A DNA stretch of 64,000 nt from Eutrophovita brisbanensis (GCA_038147395.1 JAYQTM010000001.1:1364001-1428000); one strand, 5' to 3'. Shown: positions 8,495-17,529, counted from the stretch's first letter. The notes: generated from the letters alone by a model not told the origin. Numbers and translations: made by a program.

Positions 8495-9205
8495 ATGAAT
8501 TCTGTACTTTTAAATCCCGCGGACTACGTGGGAGTTAGTTTTTGGATCATTTCGGCAGCAATGGTTGCTGCAACCTTTTTCTTCTGGGTAGAGCGAGATC
8601 GAGCAGTCGGCAAGTGGAAGACGTCGCTTACTGTGGCAGCCATGGTTACGGGCATTGCTGCGATACACTACTTCTACATGCGGGAGGTGTGGGTCATATC
8701 GGGTGACAGTCCGACCGTATTCCGATACGTCGATTGGTTACTCACCGTTCCACTTCAGATCATTGAGTTCTATCTCATTCTCGCTGCAATCACTGCCGTC
8801 GCAGTCGGGCTTTTCTGGCGCCTACTCATCGCCTCGCTGGTAATGCTTATCGCAGGTTATTTGGGTGAAGTTAACGCGAGCGACTCTGGCATGTTGTGGA
8901 CTTGCTTCATCATAGGAATGATCGGCTGGATCTACATCATCTACGAGATCTTCGCAGGTGAGGCAAGCAAGATCAATGCCTCGTCCGGGACGGTAGCGTC
9001 GCAAAAAGCATTTAGCGCTCTTCGTTTGATCGTGACGGTGGGTTGGGCGATCTATCCTCTCGGTTACATTTATGGATACATGGGTGATGGAAGCATCGAA
9101 GCGCTAAATATCATCTATAACCTCGCTGACTTCGTTAACAAAATCGCATTCGGTGTTGTGATTTGGGCAGCAGCGACGGCGTCTAACGCGAACGATAGAG
9201 CTTAA
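8495..9205 (+). CDS. Proteorhodopsin, light-driven proton pump (predicted blue-absorbing)
   Basis: 236 residues with seven membrane helices. Helix C reads 'RYVDWLLTVPLQIIEF': Asp80 (proton acceptor, D97 in the reference proteorhodopsin), Thr84 (T101) and Glu91 (proton donor, E108), the DTE set of an outward proton pump. Gln88 sits at spectral tuning position 105, where Gln gives blue and Leu/Met green absorption. His58 (H75) and Arg77 (R94) are kept, and Lys216 in 'LADFVNKIAFG' binds retinal. The leader peptide found on some proteorhodopsins is absent. It heads an operon with all genes needed to make retinal from isoprenoid precursors. Confidence 0.97.
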   Translation: MNSVLLNPADYVGVSFWIISAAMVAATFFFWVERDRAVGKWKTSLTVAAMVTGIAAIHYFYMREVWVISGDSPTVFRYVDWLLTVPLQIIEFYLILAAITAVAVGLFWRLLIASLVMLIAGYLGEVNASDSGMLWTCFIIGMIGWIYIIYEIFAGEASKINASSGTVASQKAFSALRLIVTVGWAIYPLGYIYGYMGDGSIEALNIIYNLADFVNKIAFGVVIWAAATASNANDRA

Positions 9206-9279
9206 ACACACCATTGAAATAACTTGGCAAAAGCCCGGCGTGTCAAAGATACGTCGGGCACTTCCACGGGGTACTCAGT

Positions 9280-10299
9280 ATGCTACGAACAGAAGATTAC
9301 TCAACCTCGCAAACGAATTTAAGAGATTCGGTTAGAACTAAAACTGACCTCAACGTGCTCGCAAATTATGTCGCCGAAAAGATAGACTCCATCTTGCCCG
9401 CCCCTGGAGAACCTTTGCACCAGGCATCGCACCATCATTTCTCCACAAAAGGAAAGTTACTTCGAGCTAGCTGCGCTCTGCTAATTTCAGAAGCAATGTC
9501 CGTTAATACAAAAATTGCTCTTGAGTGGGCAGTGGGGTGTGAGCTGTTACACAACGCGTCACTTGTCCATGATGACGTATGTGATAACGCGTCCCACAGA
9601 CGCGGAGAGCTCACGGTGCATCAAAAATATGGTATTCCAACCGCGATATGCCTTGGAGACTGGCTTATTTCACAATCGTTACAACACTTTAGAAACGCGA
9701 TCTTTCAATCGGAGATTGCACCATCGATCGGTATTGATTGCTTTACCCAAGCTCTCAGCGCCCTCAGTCTCGCTCAATCCAGAGAGTTTGATGGAACGTC
9801 ATTCATTGACTGGGAAACCTACCTTAGTGTGATTGATGGAAAAACGACACCTCTTCTGAATCTTGCATTCAGCGGACCCGCTTTACTGTCTCGGTCACCA
9901 GTTAATAAAGTTGAAATTGATCGAGCCGCCAAACTTCTCGGGAGGGCTTTCCAGATACTCAACGACATTGATGATTTCAATGATGGCCACCCCCCGAAGG
10001 ACGATTCCTCAGATTTGTACAGGCGAGCACCTAACGCGATGATCGTCGGTTTTCGTAACTCCCTCACAGGGAAAACAATGTCCAACTTTGATACTTGGTA
10101 CCTCAGTGGTAACACGTCTGAAGTTAAGCTCTGGAGAAGAAAGATAGTGAATAGCCGCGCATCAATTGACTGTCTGGAATTGGCTAGAAGGTATGTTGAA
10201 GAGTTTAAGAGACTATTGCTGGGCAATTCGATTTCGGCAGCTTTCCAACCGCTTACCTCTTATCTCGAGCTTCAACTTAAATTTAGACTGGCTGCTTGA
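9280..10299 (+). CDS. crtE: Geranylgeranyl diphosphate synthase
   Basis: 339 residues of the trans-polyprenyl synthase family. The first aspartate-rich motif is DDVCD (98-102), followed by the Arg pair in 'ASHRRGE'; the second is DDFND (231-235). It makes C20 GGPP for phytoene synthesis. It lies 74 nt after the rhodopsin gene, and its stop falls just before the crtI start region. Confidence 0.93.
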   Translation: MLRTEDYSTSQTNLRDSVRTKTDLNVLANYVAEKIDSILPAPGEPLHQASHHHFSTKGKLLRASCALLISEAMSVNTKIALEWAVGCELLHNASLVHDDVCDNASHRRGELTVHQKYGIPTAICLGDWLISQSLQHFRNAIFQSEIAPSIGIDCFTQALSALSLAQSREFDGTSFIDWETYLSVIDGKTTPLLNLAFSGPALLSRSPVNKVEIDRAAKLLGRAFQILNDIDDFNDGHPPKDDSSDLYRRAPNAMIVGFRNSLTGKTMSNFDTWYLSGNTSEVKLWRRKIVNSRASIDCLELARRYVEEFKRLLLGNSISAAFQPLTSYLELQLKFRLAA

Positions 10300-10334
10300 A
10301 TCCAATAAATCGTGCTCAAGCCCAGGACCAAGCT

Positions 10335-11849
10335 ATGCAAACCGATCGTAACTTAGTGGTTGTAGGTGGCGGGCTTGGCGGCATGGCTGCGGCACTGCGA
10401 TGTCGTAACCTGGGTTTAAACGTCACTTTAGTAGAGAGACTCAATAGGATAGGAGGGAGAGCACAGGTCTTTGAGAGAAATGGTTTCAAGTTTGACGCGG
10501 GACCTACTGTTATTACCGCCCCATTTCTGTTTGACGAGCTATTCAATTTATTCAATGAGAATTTGTCAGATTTCCTGGATTTTCGCCCACTAAAAGTATG
10601 GTACCGATACCACTTTCACGACGGCTCACAATTCGACTACAGCGGAAACGAAGAGGAAATGGAACGTCAGATTAGCTTACTGAACCCAATCGACGTCGCC
10701 GGTTACAAAAAACTAATCGAGCACTCTAAAAAAATATTTGACGTTGGCTTTACCGAACTTTCTGATGTCCCATTCAATAGATTTACCACGATGTTGAAAC
10801 AGATACCTGCCCTGATAAAACTCCGTGCCGATCGATCAGTGAGCAGAATGATTCGTCGGTACATTCATAACGAAAAATTACAACGAGCATTTTCGATCCA
10901 CCCACTTCTCGTTGGGGGAAATCCATATTCAACTACCTCCATATACACATTGATCCACTATCTCGAGCAAAAATGGGGGGTTCACTTTTGCATGGGCGGA
11001 ACCGGCAAACTTGTGGATGAACTCGAAAAACTGATGCGTCGCCAAAAGATCACCATTATTACTAACGAAGATGTTGACGAAATATGTGTGACGGGAAAAA
11101 AGGTCACTGAAGTCAATTTGAAAAGTGGAAAATCTCTCTCAGCCGATTTTGTGGTGTGCAATGCAGATCCACCAACGGTTTACAGAGAAATGTTGGTCGT
11201 GGAAGGGAAATTCGGACAAGCGACGAAGATTACCATTGCCTGAAAATTTTACGAAATACTCTATGGGACTATTCGTTCTTTTTTTTGGAACGAAGAAACA
11301 GTACCCAGAAATCGCTCACCACACGATATGGCTTGGGGAGCAGTTCAAATCCCTCCTCTCAGATATCTTCGATGAAGGTGTGCTCTCGGATGACTTCTCG
11401 CTATACGTCCATAGGCCTACGGCAACAGATTCATCATTCGCACCGGGTGGAAACGACAGCTTTTACGTTCTTTGCCCTGTGCCCAATTTAAAATGGGACT
11501 TGAATTGGAGCACCGATGGAGAGCTATTAAAAAACAAAATCGTCGAAGCCCTGAGTCGAACCATCATGCCGGGATTACAGGAGGTCATTACCGAAGAATT
11601 TTGGATGGACCCGACTTCTTTCAAAAATGATTACCGATCAACCCATGGCGCGGGATTTTCGATTGCCCCAATTTTTCGTCAGTCAGCCTGGTTTCGGTAC
11701 CACAACGTAGACAAATATATTCCCAACTTATTTTTGTTGGCGCAGGTACGCATCCGGGAGCGGGTCTACCGGGCGTTTTAAGCTCAGCCAAGGTGATCGA
11801 AAAACTAATCAAATCAGAATTGAATTTAACAACACCGGACATCCACTGA
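10335..11849 (+). pseudogene. crtI: Phytoene desaturase, with two compensating frame changes
   Basis: The ATG at 10335 follows an AGGA site. The FAD-binding start 'LVVVGGGLGGMAAALRC' and 'GPTVITAPFLFDELF' are typical of bacterial CrtI (phytoene to lycopene). The frame is lost between about 11206 and 11235, at or near a GGGAAA run, and continues one base on ('NSDKRRRLPLPENFTKYSMGLFVLFFGT' region). It shifts back near 11731 at a run of five T: with six T the protein would read NLFFVGAG, the usual ending, followed by THPGAGLPGVL. The final stop is 11847-11849. Either both indels are sequencing errors or the gene is inactive. Confidence 0.85.
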
Positions 11850-11856
11850 AAAACTT

Positions 11857-12783
11857 ATGTCTCCCCAAAAAGCCAAAAAACTTCTTTCTGTGCATGGCAA
11901 GACCTTCAACTGGGCTAGTTACTTCCTAACTCCATCAAGTAGGATAAAGGCAGTCGCGTTATATGCTTTTTGTCGTCGGCTCGACGATTTAGTGGATTGT
12001 GCCGAAGACATTGACCATGAGAGTTTAAGATCTATTCGTCTCGGACTGAACAATGCAAACCACGAGATCGATCACCCTATTCTCGATGATGCAGTGGAAT
12101 TAATAGAAAATCATGGGATCCCACTTGCGCCAATTTTAGACTTATTGGATGGAATGATCAGTGACTGTAACGACGTATTCATTCTCAATGAAAAGGAGCT
12201 TATCGAGTACTCTTACAAAGTCGCTGGCTCAGTAGGTCTGATGATGACCCCCATCCTAGGATGCAGAAACCCTGACGCGTTTCGTCACGCGATCGACCTT
12301 GGAATCGCGATGCAATTAACAAACATCGGTAGAGACGTACTCGAAGATGCTCAGCGAGGTCGACGCTATCTACCCGGAGATTGGTGCGACTTTAAGTCTC
12401 CAGAGACTATAGTCAGGGCAGCCTCAGATCGAACGGAGACGGAAACGCGAGAGAAAGTTTCTGACGCCATAAGAAAGATTGTTTTGATTGCAGAAAAATA
12501 TTACAAATCTGGCCTGGTTGGTCTTCAATACATCCCAGGTCGAAATTATTTCGCGATCCGTGTAGCTGGAATGATTTATCGTCAAATAGGGATAAAACTG
12601 ATAGAGGGTGGGACGCGTTGGTGGGAAGGGCGAACGGTTATATCCAACCTCCACAAAGTCTCCCTCACCTATCAGGCGCTACTGAGATCGATACCTCGGG
12701 AACAGCCGTCGCATCAACACGACGAGGAACTACACAAATACATTCTGAAATATTTCCAACATCTCGATGTCAGTCAACCCTAG
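11857..12783 (+). CDS. crtB: Phytoene synthase
   Basis: 308 residues of the squalene/phytoene synthase family. It shows 'ALYAFCRRLDDLVD' with the first Asp motif at 43-47 and 'QLTNIGRDVLEDAQRGRRYLP' with the second (N156-D164). It condenses two GGPP to phytoene. It is intact, starts 7 nt after crtI ends, and overlaps the crtY start by 17 nt, so translation is probably coupled. Confidence 0.95.
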   Translation: MSPQKAKKLLSVHGKTFNWASYFLTPSSRIKAVALYAFCRRLDDLVDCAEDIDHESLRSIRLGLNNANHEIDHPILDDAVELIENHGIPLAPILDLLDGMISDCNDVFILNEKELIEYSYKVAGSVGLMMTPILGCRNPDAFRHAIDLGIAMQLTNIGRDVLEDAQRGRRYLPGDWCDFKSPETIVRAASDRTETETREKVSDAIRKIVLIAEKYYKSGLVGLQYIPGRNYFAIRVAGMIYRQIGIKLIEGGTRWWEGRTVISNLHKVSLTYQALLRSIPREQPSHQHDEELHKYILKYFQHLDVSQP

Positions 12784-13903
12784 GCGGTATTCCGCAGGGA
12801 TTATCGGCGCTGGTTTAGCGGGTCGATATTTAGCTTTCCGGCTAACAGCTCTCGGCAACTTCGACGTCTATTTATTCGATAAAGGCGAATCCAGACCGGA
12901 TCATGTATGGGGATTTTGGGACGCTAATCAGCCTTATCTTGAGCAAACAAAAACTTTTGTTTTAGCTGATTTTGATAACTTGCGATTCAATTTTCCTGGT
13001 GTCTCGAAAACACTGCCTTTGAAAAATTATACGTACAGGGTGATCACCTCCTCAGGATATGAAGAATCTTTATTAGAATCCTCAGCTCGGAGCGGATGCC
13101 AGCTCGTTCACGATACCATCACCGAGATAACGCGCGGTCGCGACAGCTACTCATTGCGTGGTGAAATGACTGGAGACCATGCGTTTGACTTCGTCTTCGA
13201 TTCTCGACCATCAAAATTTCGTAAAGACGTCCTGCTACAACATTTTCTCGGAATGACAGTGAAGTTCTCTTCGCCACAATTTAACCCCACAACTGCGATC
13301 CTAATGGACTTTAATGTCGATCAAAGCGCGGGGTTACACTTTATGTAAGGCCACCCATTAACTGAAAGAGAGGCGCTCATTGAATCAACGGTATTTTCAC
13401 CGGAAGTACTCGATAAAACTTGGTATCACGAGCACATTCACACCTACCTAAAGACTCATGTGTCGTCGGATCATTTTCAAGTAATTAGCACTGAGTTTGG
13501 CGCCCTGCCACTGGCCAATTTAGAAAGGTATAACAATGTTGGCATACCGATCGGTTTGGCTGCGGGTGCTTCGCGCGCGTCGACGGGATATGCATTTACT
13601 CAAATTCACAGACAAATAGACTCAATGATTACTCATTTTAAGAGCACAGGGTCGATGGAGCCTCAACCGGGCTGCGATGTGATAGAGCGGAAGATGGACG
13701 ACATTTTTCTGGATGTCATAAAACTTTATCCAAATATAGGGCCAGAAATATTTTCGAGATTAGCGCATAAACTATCTGGTGATGACTTTTGCGAATTCAT
13801 GGATGGTTACAGCCGATACACGACACAATTAAAGGTAGTATCAGCCCTGCCAAAAATTACTTTTTTACGCTCACTCGCGAGTCAGTTTACCAAATGGAAT
13901 TAA
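12767..13903 (+). pseudogene. crtY: Lycopene beta-cyclase, interrupted by one in-frame TAA
   Basis: The flavoprotein start 'SAGIIGAGLAGRYLAFRL' and 'VWGFWD' fit CrtY (lycopene to beta-carotene). A TAA at 13346-13348 interrupts the frame, and the same frame then continues for 184 codons ('PLTEREALIESTVFSP', 'GAASRASTGYAFTQIHRQID'). The stop falls after 'HFM', where the family usually has Tyr (FMY-P), so a TAT/TAC to TAA change explains it. The C-terminal half looks conserved. Either this is a recent nonsense mutation or a base-call error. The 3' end overlaps blh by 10 nt. Confidence 0.85.
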
Positions 13904-14706
13904 CTACTTTTTCTCCGGTGGCGTTATTGTTAATTGGTGGTCTTCCTCACGGCGCTATGGACGCCTACTTGGCAGTTCGCGTTTTCCCTAAAAAGCTTTC
14001 TTGGATCCTAGGTTTTACCGCTGTGTATCTGATTCTTATTGGGGCATTTCTAGTTACTTGGCAACTAGCCCCAAACTTGTCTCTAACTGTTTTTCTACTA
14101 GCCTCAATTTGGCATTTCGGAAAACTAGATGCGAATACTCAATTAAAAAATAGCTCGTCCATTACCTGGAAAATATTTTTCGGGCTAACTGTACCGACCA
14201 ACCTTGCCTTCTTCCACACAGACGAAGTCAGGGTCCTGCTTGAAATGTTGACTCTGGAAAATGTTGATCTGATCGTGGATTCACTCTTACACGGTTGGTG
14301 GTTATGGCTGAGTATGATGATTGTGTACCAAGCGAAATTTTTCAATGCACCGCTAAGACTCAGAGGAGAACCACTTGGACACTTATTGTTATTCGCGGTC
14401 TTACCTCCTTTGTGGAGTTTCTGCTTGTATTTTGTACTGATACATTCATTAAGACACACTGTGCAAGTCATGCGCCAGGCTGGTCAGATACAAAAAATTT
14501 GGTGGCTCGTTGCATTTGTGGGTTCACTGTTATTGGTCGGATTAATCGCCACAATATCAAAGCATATTGGTGGGCACTTCTCAGCGGAGTTTTACCGTGT
14601 AGCATTTGTCACATTGGCTGCATTGACTATTCCACATATGATTTTTATCGATGGCTTTCAGGCACTTTCGCGTTTAAGAGCACCAGTATCATCGTCTAAG
14701 CCATGA
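13894..14706 (+). CDS. blh: Beta-carotene 15,15'-dioxygenase, Brp/Blh family
   Basis: I chose the ATG at 13894; the frame is open from 13789, but the extra residues lie over crtY. It is a 270-residue multi-span membrane protein with the family's His motifs: 'GGLPHGAMDA' (about 15-24), 'SIWHFGKLD', 'LIHSLRHT' and 'TIPHMIFIDGF', which bind the catalytic iron. It cleaves beta-carotene to two retinal molecules for the rhodopsin. It is the last gene of the operon and is intact. Confidence 0.93.
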   Translation: MELTTFSPVALLLIGGLPHGAMDAYLAVRVFPKKLSWILGFTAVYLILIGAFLVTWQLAPNLSLTVFLLASIWHFGKLDANTQLKNSSSITWKIFFGLTVPTNLAFFHTDEVRVLLEMLTLENVDLIVDSLLHGWWLWLSMMIVYQAKFFNAPLRLRGEPLGHLLLFAVLPPLWSFCLYFVLIHSLRHTVQVMRQAGQIQKIWWLVAFVGSLLLVGLIATISKHIGGHFSAEFYRVAFVTLAALTIPHMIFIDGFQALSRLRAPVSSSKP

Positions 14707-14740
14707 GATTGGCAGAGGTAACTCCGCGGGAAGAGATTTG

Positions 14741-14769
14741 TTTTGCGCATTTGGGGTTATTTTGCGCAT
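14741..14769. repeat. Short direct repeat after blh
   Basis: TTTTGCGCAT occurs twice (14741-14750 and 14760-14769), 19 nt start to start, between blh and tRNA-Arg(ACG). Its function is unknown and it may be chance. Confidence 0.35.
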
Positions 14770-14803
14770 GGTTAGTGAAGCCTAGCCTGCAAAATAAGAG
14801 TGA

Positions 14804-14880
14804 TGGCGCGCCCGGCACGATTCGAACGTGCGACCCCATGCTTCGTAGGCATGTACTCTATCCAGCTGAGCTACGGGCGC
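14804..14880 (-). tRNA. tRNA-Arg (anticodon ACG)
   Basis: A 77-nt cloverleaf with encoded CCA (complement of 14804-14806). The acceptor GCGCCCG pairs with CGGGCGC; the anticodon stem CATGC/GCATG encloses CTACGAA, giving ACG (inosine-modified in bacteria). A perfect TATAAT -10 element lies upstream on the minus strand (complement of 14893-14898). Confidence 0.97.
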
Positions 14881-14991
14881 GTCAAGGCGCGAATTATAGC
14901 AAAATCAGTCATTGGAGTAACGGCGTAACACGATATTTGAAATACAGTTGCGTTAGAATGCCCAATCTTTTTTATTAACGTCCAGTAATTA

Positions 14992-16245
14992 ATGGCTCTA
15001 ATTGTTCAAAAGTACGGCGGCACGTCGGTGGGGTCCGTTGAGCGGATCCAAAACGTTGCTAAGCGTGTCGCAAAATGGCGAAACGCAGGACACGACGTAG
15101 TTGTCGTCGTCTCAGCAATGTCGGGAGAGACGAATCGTTTAATTGATCTAGCGAAGGCGATTCAACCACAACCCAATCCACGAGAACTGGACGTCATCTG
15201 CTCGACTGGTGAGCAGGTGACCATTGGACTACTGTCTATGGCACTGATGGAGAATGGCGTCAGTGCTCGATCCTACACCGGTGGCCAGATCCGAATGTTA
15301 ACGGATAACGCGCACACTAAAGCTAGAATTTTAGAAATAGATGATCACCGCATCAAAGAGGACCTCAAATCGGGGAAAGTGGTCGTCGTTGCTGGTTTTC
15401 AAGGTGTCGATAGTGAAGGCAACATCACAACACTCGGCCGCGGCGGCTCGGACACGTCGGGAGTTGCGATTGCCGCTGCCCTTGACGCTGACGAGTGCCA
15501 AATTTACACAGATGTTGATGGCGTATACACAACAGACCCACGAGTAGTACCAAATGCCCGACGATTGAACCAAATCACTTTCGAGGAAATGCTCGAAATG
15601 GCGAGTCTCGGATCTAAAGTCCTTCAAATCAGATCCGTCGAATTTGCTGGTAAATACCAAGTGAGGCTGCGCGTCTTATCGAGCCTTACAGATCCAAACA
15701 TTTCAGTCGATGAAGAATCACGCTCTGGAACATTGATAACTTTTGAGGATGATGAAACGATGGAAGCCGCTTTAGTTTCTGGTATTGCATTTAATCGAGA
15801 TGAAGCAAAAATCACGGTTTTGGGTGTCCCTGACACACCCGGCATTGCTCATAAAATACTTGCTCCGATATCTGACTCGAAGATTGAAGTTGATGTCATC
15901 GTACAAAATGTGAGCACTGATGGAAAAACTGACTTCTCGTTTACTGTCCACCGTAATGACTTTCAACGAACCCTTGAGATCTTAAAGCCGGTCGCCGAAT
16001 CCATCGGCGCAAAGGATATCATTGGTGATGACAGAATCTGTAAACTCGGTTTAGTCGGCGTTGGTATGCGATCGCATGTTGGCGTTGCAAGCACCATGTT
16101 TGAGGCATTGTCATCAGAGGGCGTGAATATACAGATGGTATCCACATCAGAAATAAAAATTACAGTTGTAATCGATGAGAAGTATATGGAACTCGCGGTT
16201 CGCGCTCTTCATCAGGCGTTTGATCTGGACGATGTGGAATCGTAA
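14992..16245 (+). CDS. lysC: Aspartate kinase
   Basis: 417 residues. The amino-acid kinase domain begins 'LIVQKYGGTSVGSVERI', and 'TTLGRGGSDTSGVAIAAAL' binds the aspartate substrate. Two ACT domains follow from about residue 265 ('ITVLGVPDTPGIAHKILAPI' and later 'CKLGLVGVGMRSHVGVAS'), the usual site of feedback inhibition. It catalyses the first step of the lysine, threonine and methionine pathways. In many gammaproteobacteria csrA lies between this gene and tRNA-Ser(GCT); here only 50 nt separate them. Confidence 0.96.
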   Translation: MALIVQKYGGTSVGSVERIQNVAKRVAKWRNAGHDVVVVVSAMSGETNRLIDLAKAIQPQPNPRELDVICSTGEQVTIGLLSMALMENGVSARSYTGGQIRMLTDNAHTKARILEIDDHRIKEDLKSGKVVVVAGFQGVDSEGNITTLGRGGSDTSGVAIAAALDADECQIYTDVDGVYTTDPRVVPNARRLNQITFEEMLEMASLGSKVLQIRSVEFAGKYQVRLRVLSSLTDPNISVDEESRSGTLITFEDDETMEAALVSGIAFNRDEAKITVLGVPDTPGIAHKILAPISDSKIEVDVIVQNVSTDGKTDFSFTVHRNDFQRTLEILKPVAESIGAKDIIGDDRICKLGLVGVGMRSHVGVASTMFEALSSEGVNIQMVSTSEIKITVVIDEKYMELAVRALHQAFDLDDVES

Positions 16246-16295
16246 TCGGGTTTCGACTAAAATTGTGCATTGACGAGTAAACGTCATTCCAATTA

Positions 16296-16388
16296 GGAGA
16301 AATGGCCGAGTGGCTGAAGGCGCTCCCCTGCTAAGGGAGTATAGGGTGTCGAGCCCTATCGAGGGTTCGAATCCCTCTTTCTCCGCCA
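16296..16388 (+). tRNA. tRNA-Ser (anticodon GCT)
   Basis: A 93-nt tRNA with encoded CCA. The acceptor GGAGAAA pairs with TTTCTCC; the anticodon stem CTCCC/GGGAG encloses CTGCTAA, giving GCT. The long variable arm (TATAGGGTGTCGAGCCCTA) is typical of tRNA-Ser. Its 3' end is copied at 17880 and, degenerately, at 17047, which marks it as an integration site. Confidence 0.97.
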
Positions 16389-16457
16389 CCCTTTTTTAGG
16401 GTGATATAACTCAATTAATTCAATAAGTTACAAAGTCATGAATTTGGCTTGTGTAAC
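16366..16457 (+). repeat. tRNA-Ser att-like repeat, copy 1 (in the intact tRNA)
   Basis: The last 23 nt of tRNA-Ser plus 69 nt of flank. It matches 17880-17971 over 92 nt with a single mismatch. The flank holds CACCC-TTTTTTA-GGGTG and then an imperfect hairpin: GTTAC, A, AAGTCA, a 6-nt loop, TGGCTT, GT, GTAAC. Confidence 0.9.
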
Positions 16458-16631
16458 CAACCTTAATTATTCCACCTGTTAAACCTAATGTGAGTTAGAA
16501 ACCTTGGTAGATACAAAAAAGGCCTAATTATTCGGTGAATCATCCTAAAACACCCCGCAACAGCTCGCTCACTTTGGGTTAAATCAGGCTACCAAAGATT
16601 TGCAACCCTGAGTAAAGGGGAAGAAAGGCTG

Positions 16632-16754
16632 ATGCCTGACGACGTTGCCGCGCAGTATATAAATATAGTTCAGGAACAATGGAGGTCCAATGATGATTTC
16701 TTAGAAAAGATAGTCGATCTCGTAGAAAAAAATCAGCGAAGAACACGAAGTTGA
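16632..16754 (+). CDS. Small ORF in tRNA-Ser cassette 1 (40 aa)
   Basis: An ATG-started frame of 40 residues, charged and helical, ending 1 nt before the next gene's ATG. The same frame is open upstream to 16539 without a usual start codon, and that upstream part overlaps sequence shared with the 84-bp repeat. It could be the tail of a longer decayed gene. No family was recognised. Confidence 0.3.
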   Translation: MPDDVAAQYINIVQEQWRSNDDFLEKIVDLVEKNQRRTRS

Positions 16755-16755
16755 A

Positions 16756-17004
16756 ATGAATTTATCAAACCCAATATCCCTCGGTGCGACATTAGAATCA
16801 AACATTTTGTATTACGGCATGATAATGGACGCGGACAGCCAACCAATACTTGGAGTAATGGCGACAACCGTACTGAGGGGAATCCCAGTAACAAATGCGT
16901 TCTACATTTATTTAAGCAAAGTTGAATCCGTAGACACCTTTATCCAATATGTAAAGTCTCATATGAGACGCTATGTTGCGCTCAATACAAAACTAAACAA
17001 ATAG
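16756..17004 (+). CDS. Hypothetical protein in tRNA-Ser cassette 1 (82 aa)
   Basis: It begins 1 nt after the preceding small frame. The 82 residues are mixed ('LGATLESNILYYGMIMDADSQPILG' region) without a signal peptide or clear membrane segment. I do not recognise it. It lies between the intact tRNA-Ser and the degenerate att-like copy at 17047, so it would be cargo of a very small integrated element. Confidence 0.45.
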   Translation: MNLSNPISLGATLESNILYYGMIMDADSQPILGVMATTVLRGIPVTNAFYIYLSKVESVDTFIQYVKSHMRRYVALNTKLNK

Positions 17005-17046
17005 ACTCTCAGCGGAATGACGAACAACATTAGATTCTAGAATCTC

Positions 17047-17140
17047 ACCGAATCCTTCTTTCTCGGCCACCCTTTTTTAAGGTTATATAACTCAAATGAT
17101 CAAGTAAATTACGAGCATTCAATTTTGATGCTTTGTAGCA
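17047..17140 (+). repeat. tRNA-Ser att-like repeat, degenerate copy 2
   Basis: Clearly related to 16366-16457: 'CGAATCCTTCTTTCTCGGCC' then 'ACCCTTTTTTAAGGTTATAT', with scattered substitutions. The hairpin downstream keeps its shape with different bases: TTAC, G, AGCAT, a 9-nt loop, ATGCT, TT, GTAG. Loss of sequence but retention of pairing suggests the structure matters. Confidence 0.75.
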
Positions 17141-17283
17141 CCTCTTCGTAGTAAAAATTAAATAATTACTCCACCCTAAAAAGGAGGTAAAATGTCTCAA
17201 AGAAACTTATAGACACCATAGGAAACAAACTGAAACTAAGAACTGGTTATGATCAAATTTTACAAATAAAGCTGTCATGATCA

Positions 17284-17466
17284 ATGAGAACCGTAATTAA
17301 ATGGTCGACCATAATCATCGCGATCGTTTACTTGGCGACATCATTCTCTTTGTTGAGTTTTCCCTGTGATAACCAGCTCAAGTCCCACGTGGGCGAGACT
17401 TGCTTGGCCAGAGATGAGGCAATCGTTCCCGGAATAACCTTTGACGGAGAAATTATTGATCAGTAG
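17284..17466 (+). CDS. Small membrane-anchored or exported protein in cassette 2 (60 aa)
   Basis: The N-terminus 'VIKWSTIIIAIVYLATSFSLL' is a single hydrophobic segment (residues 4-24), acting as signal or anchor. Two Cys follow in the roughly 35-residue soluble part. No family was recognised. It lies with the next gene between att-like copies 2 and 3. Confidence 0.4.
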   Translation: MRTVIKWSTIIIAIVYLATSFSLLSFPCDNQLKSHVGETCLARDEAIVPGITFDGEIIDQ

Positions 17467-17529
17467 CCACGAAGTGGAATTTTATTTTTCTCGGAGCTTG
17501 ATCTGATCAACGATCTTCGGACTGGATCA

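Noticed and set aside
13340..13354. Programmed readthrough of the crtY stop
   Set aside because: The TAA stands at a conserved Tyr and has no special downstream context that I recognise; mutation or error is simpler.
14703..14978. A 91-codon plus-strand open frame after blh
   Set aside because: It runs through the antisense of tRNA-Arg(ACG); the translated middle is the tRNA sequence. Not a gene.
14992..16245. Lysine riboswitch before lysC
   Set aside because: Only about 110 nt separate lysC from tRNA-Arg and no riboswitch-like multi-helix structure is visible.
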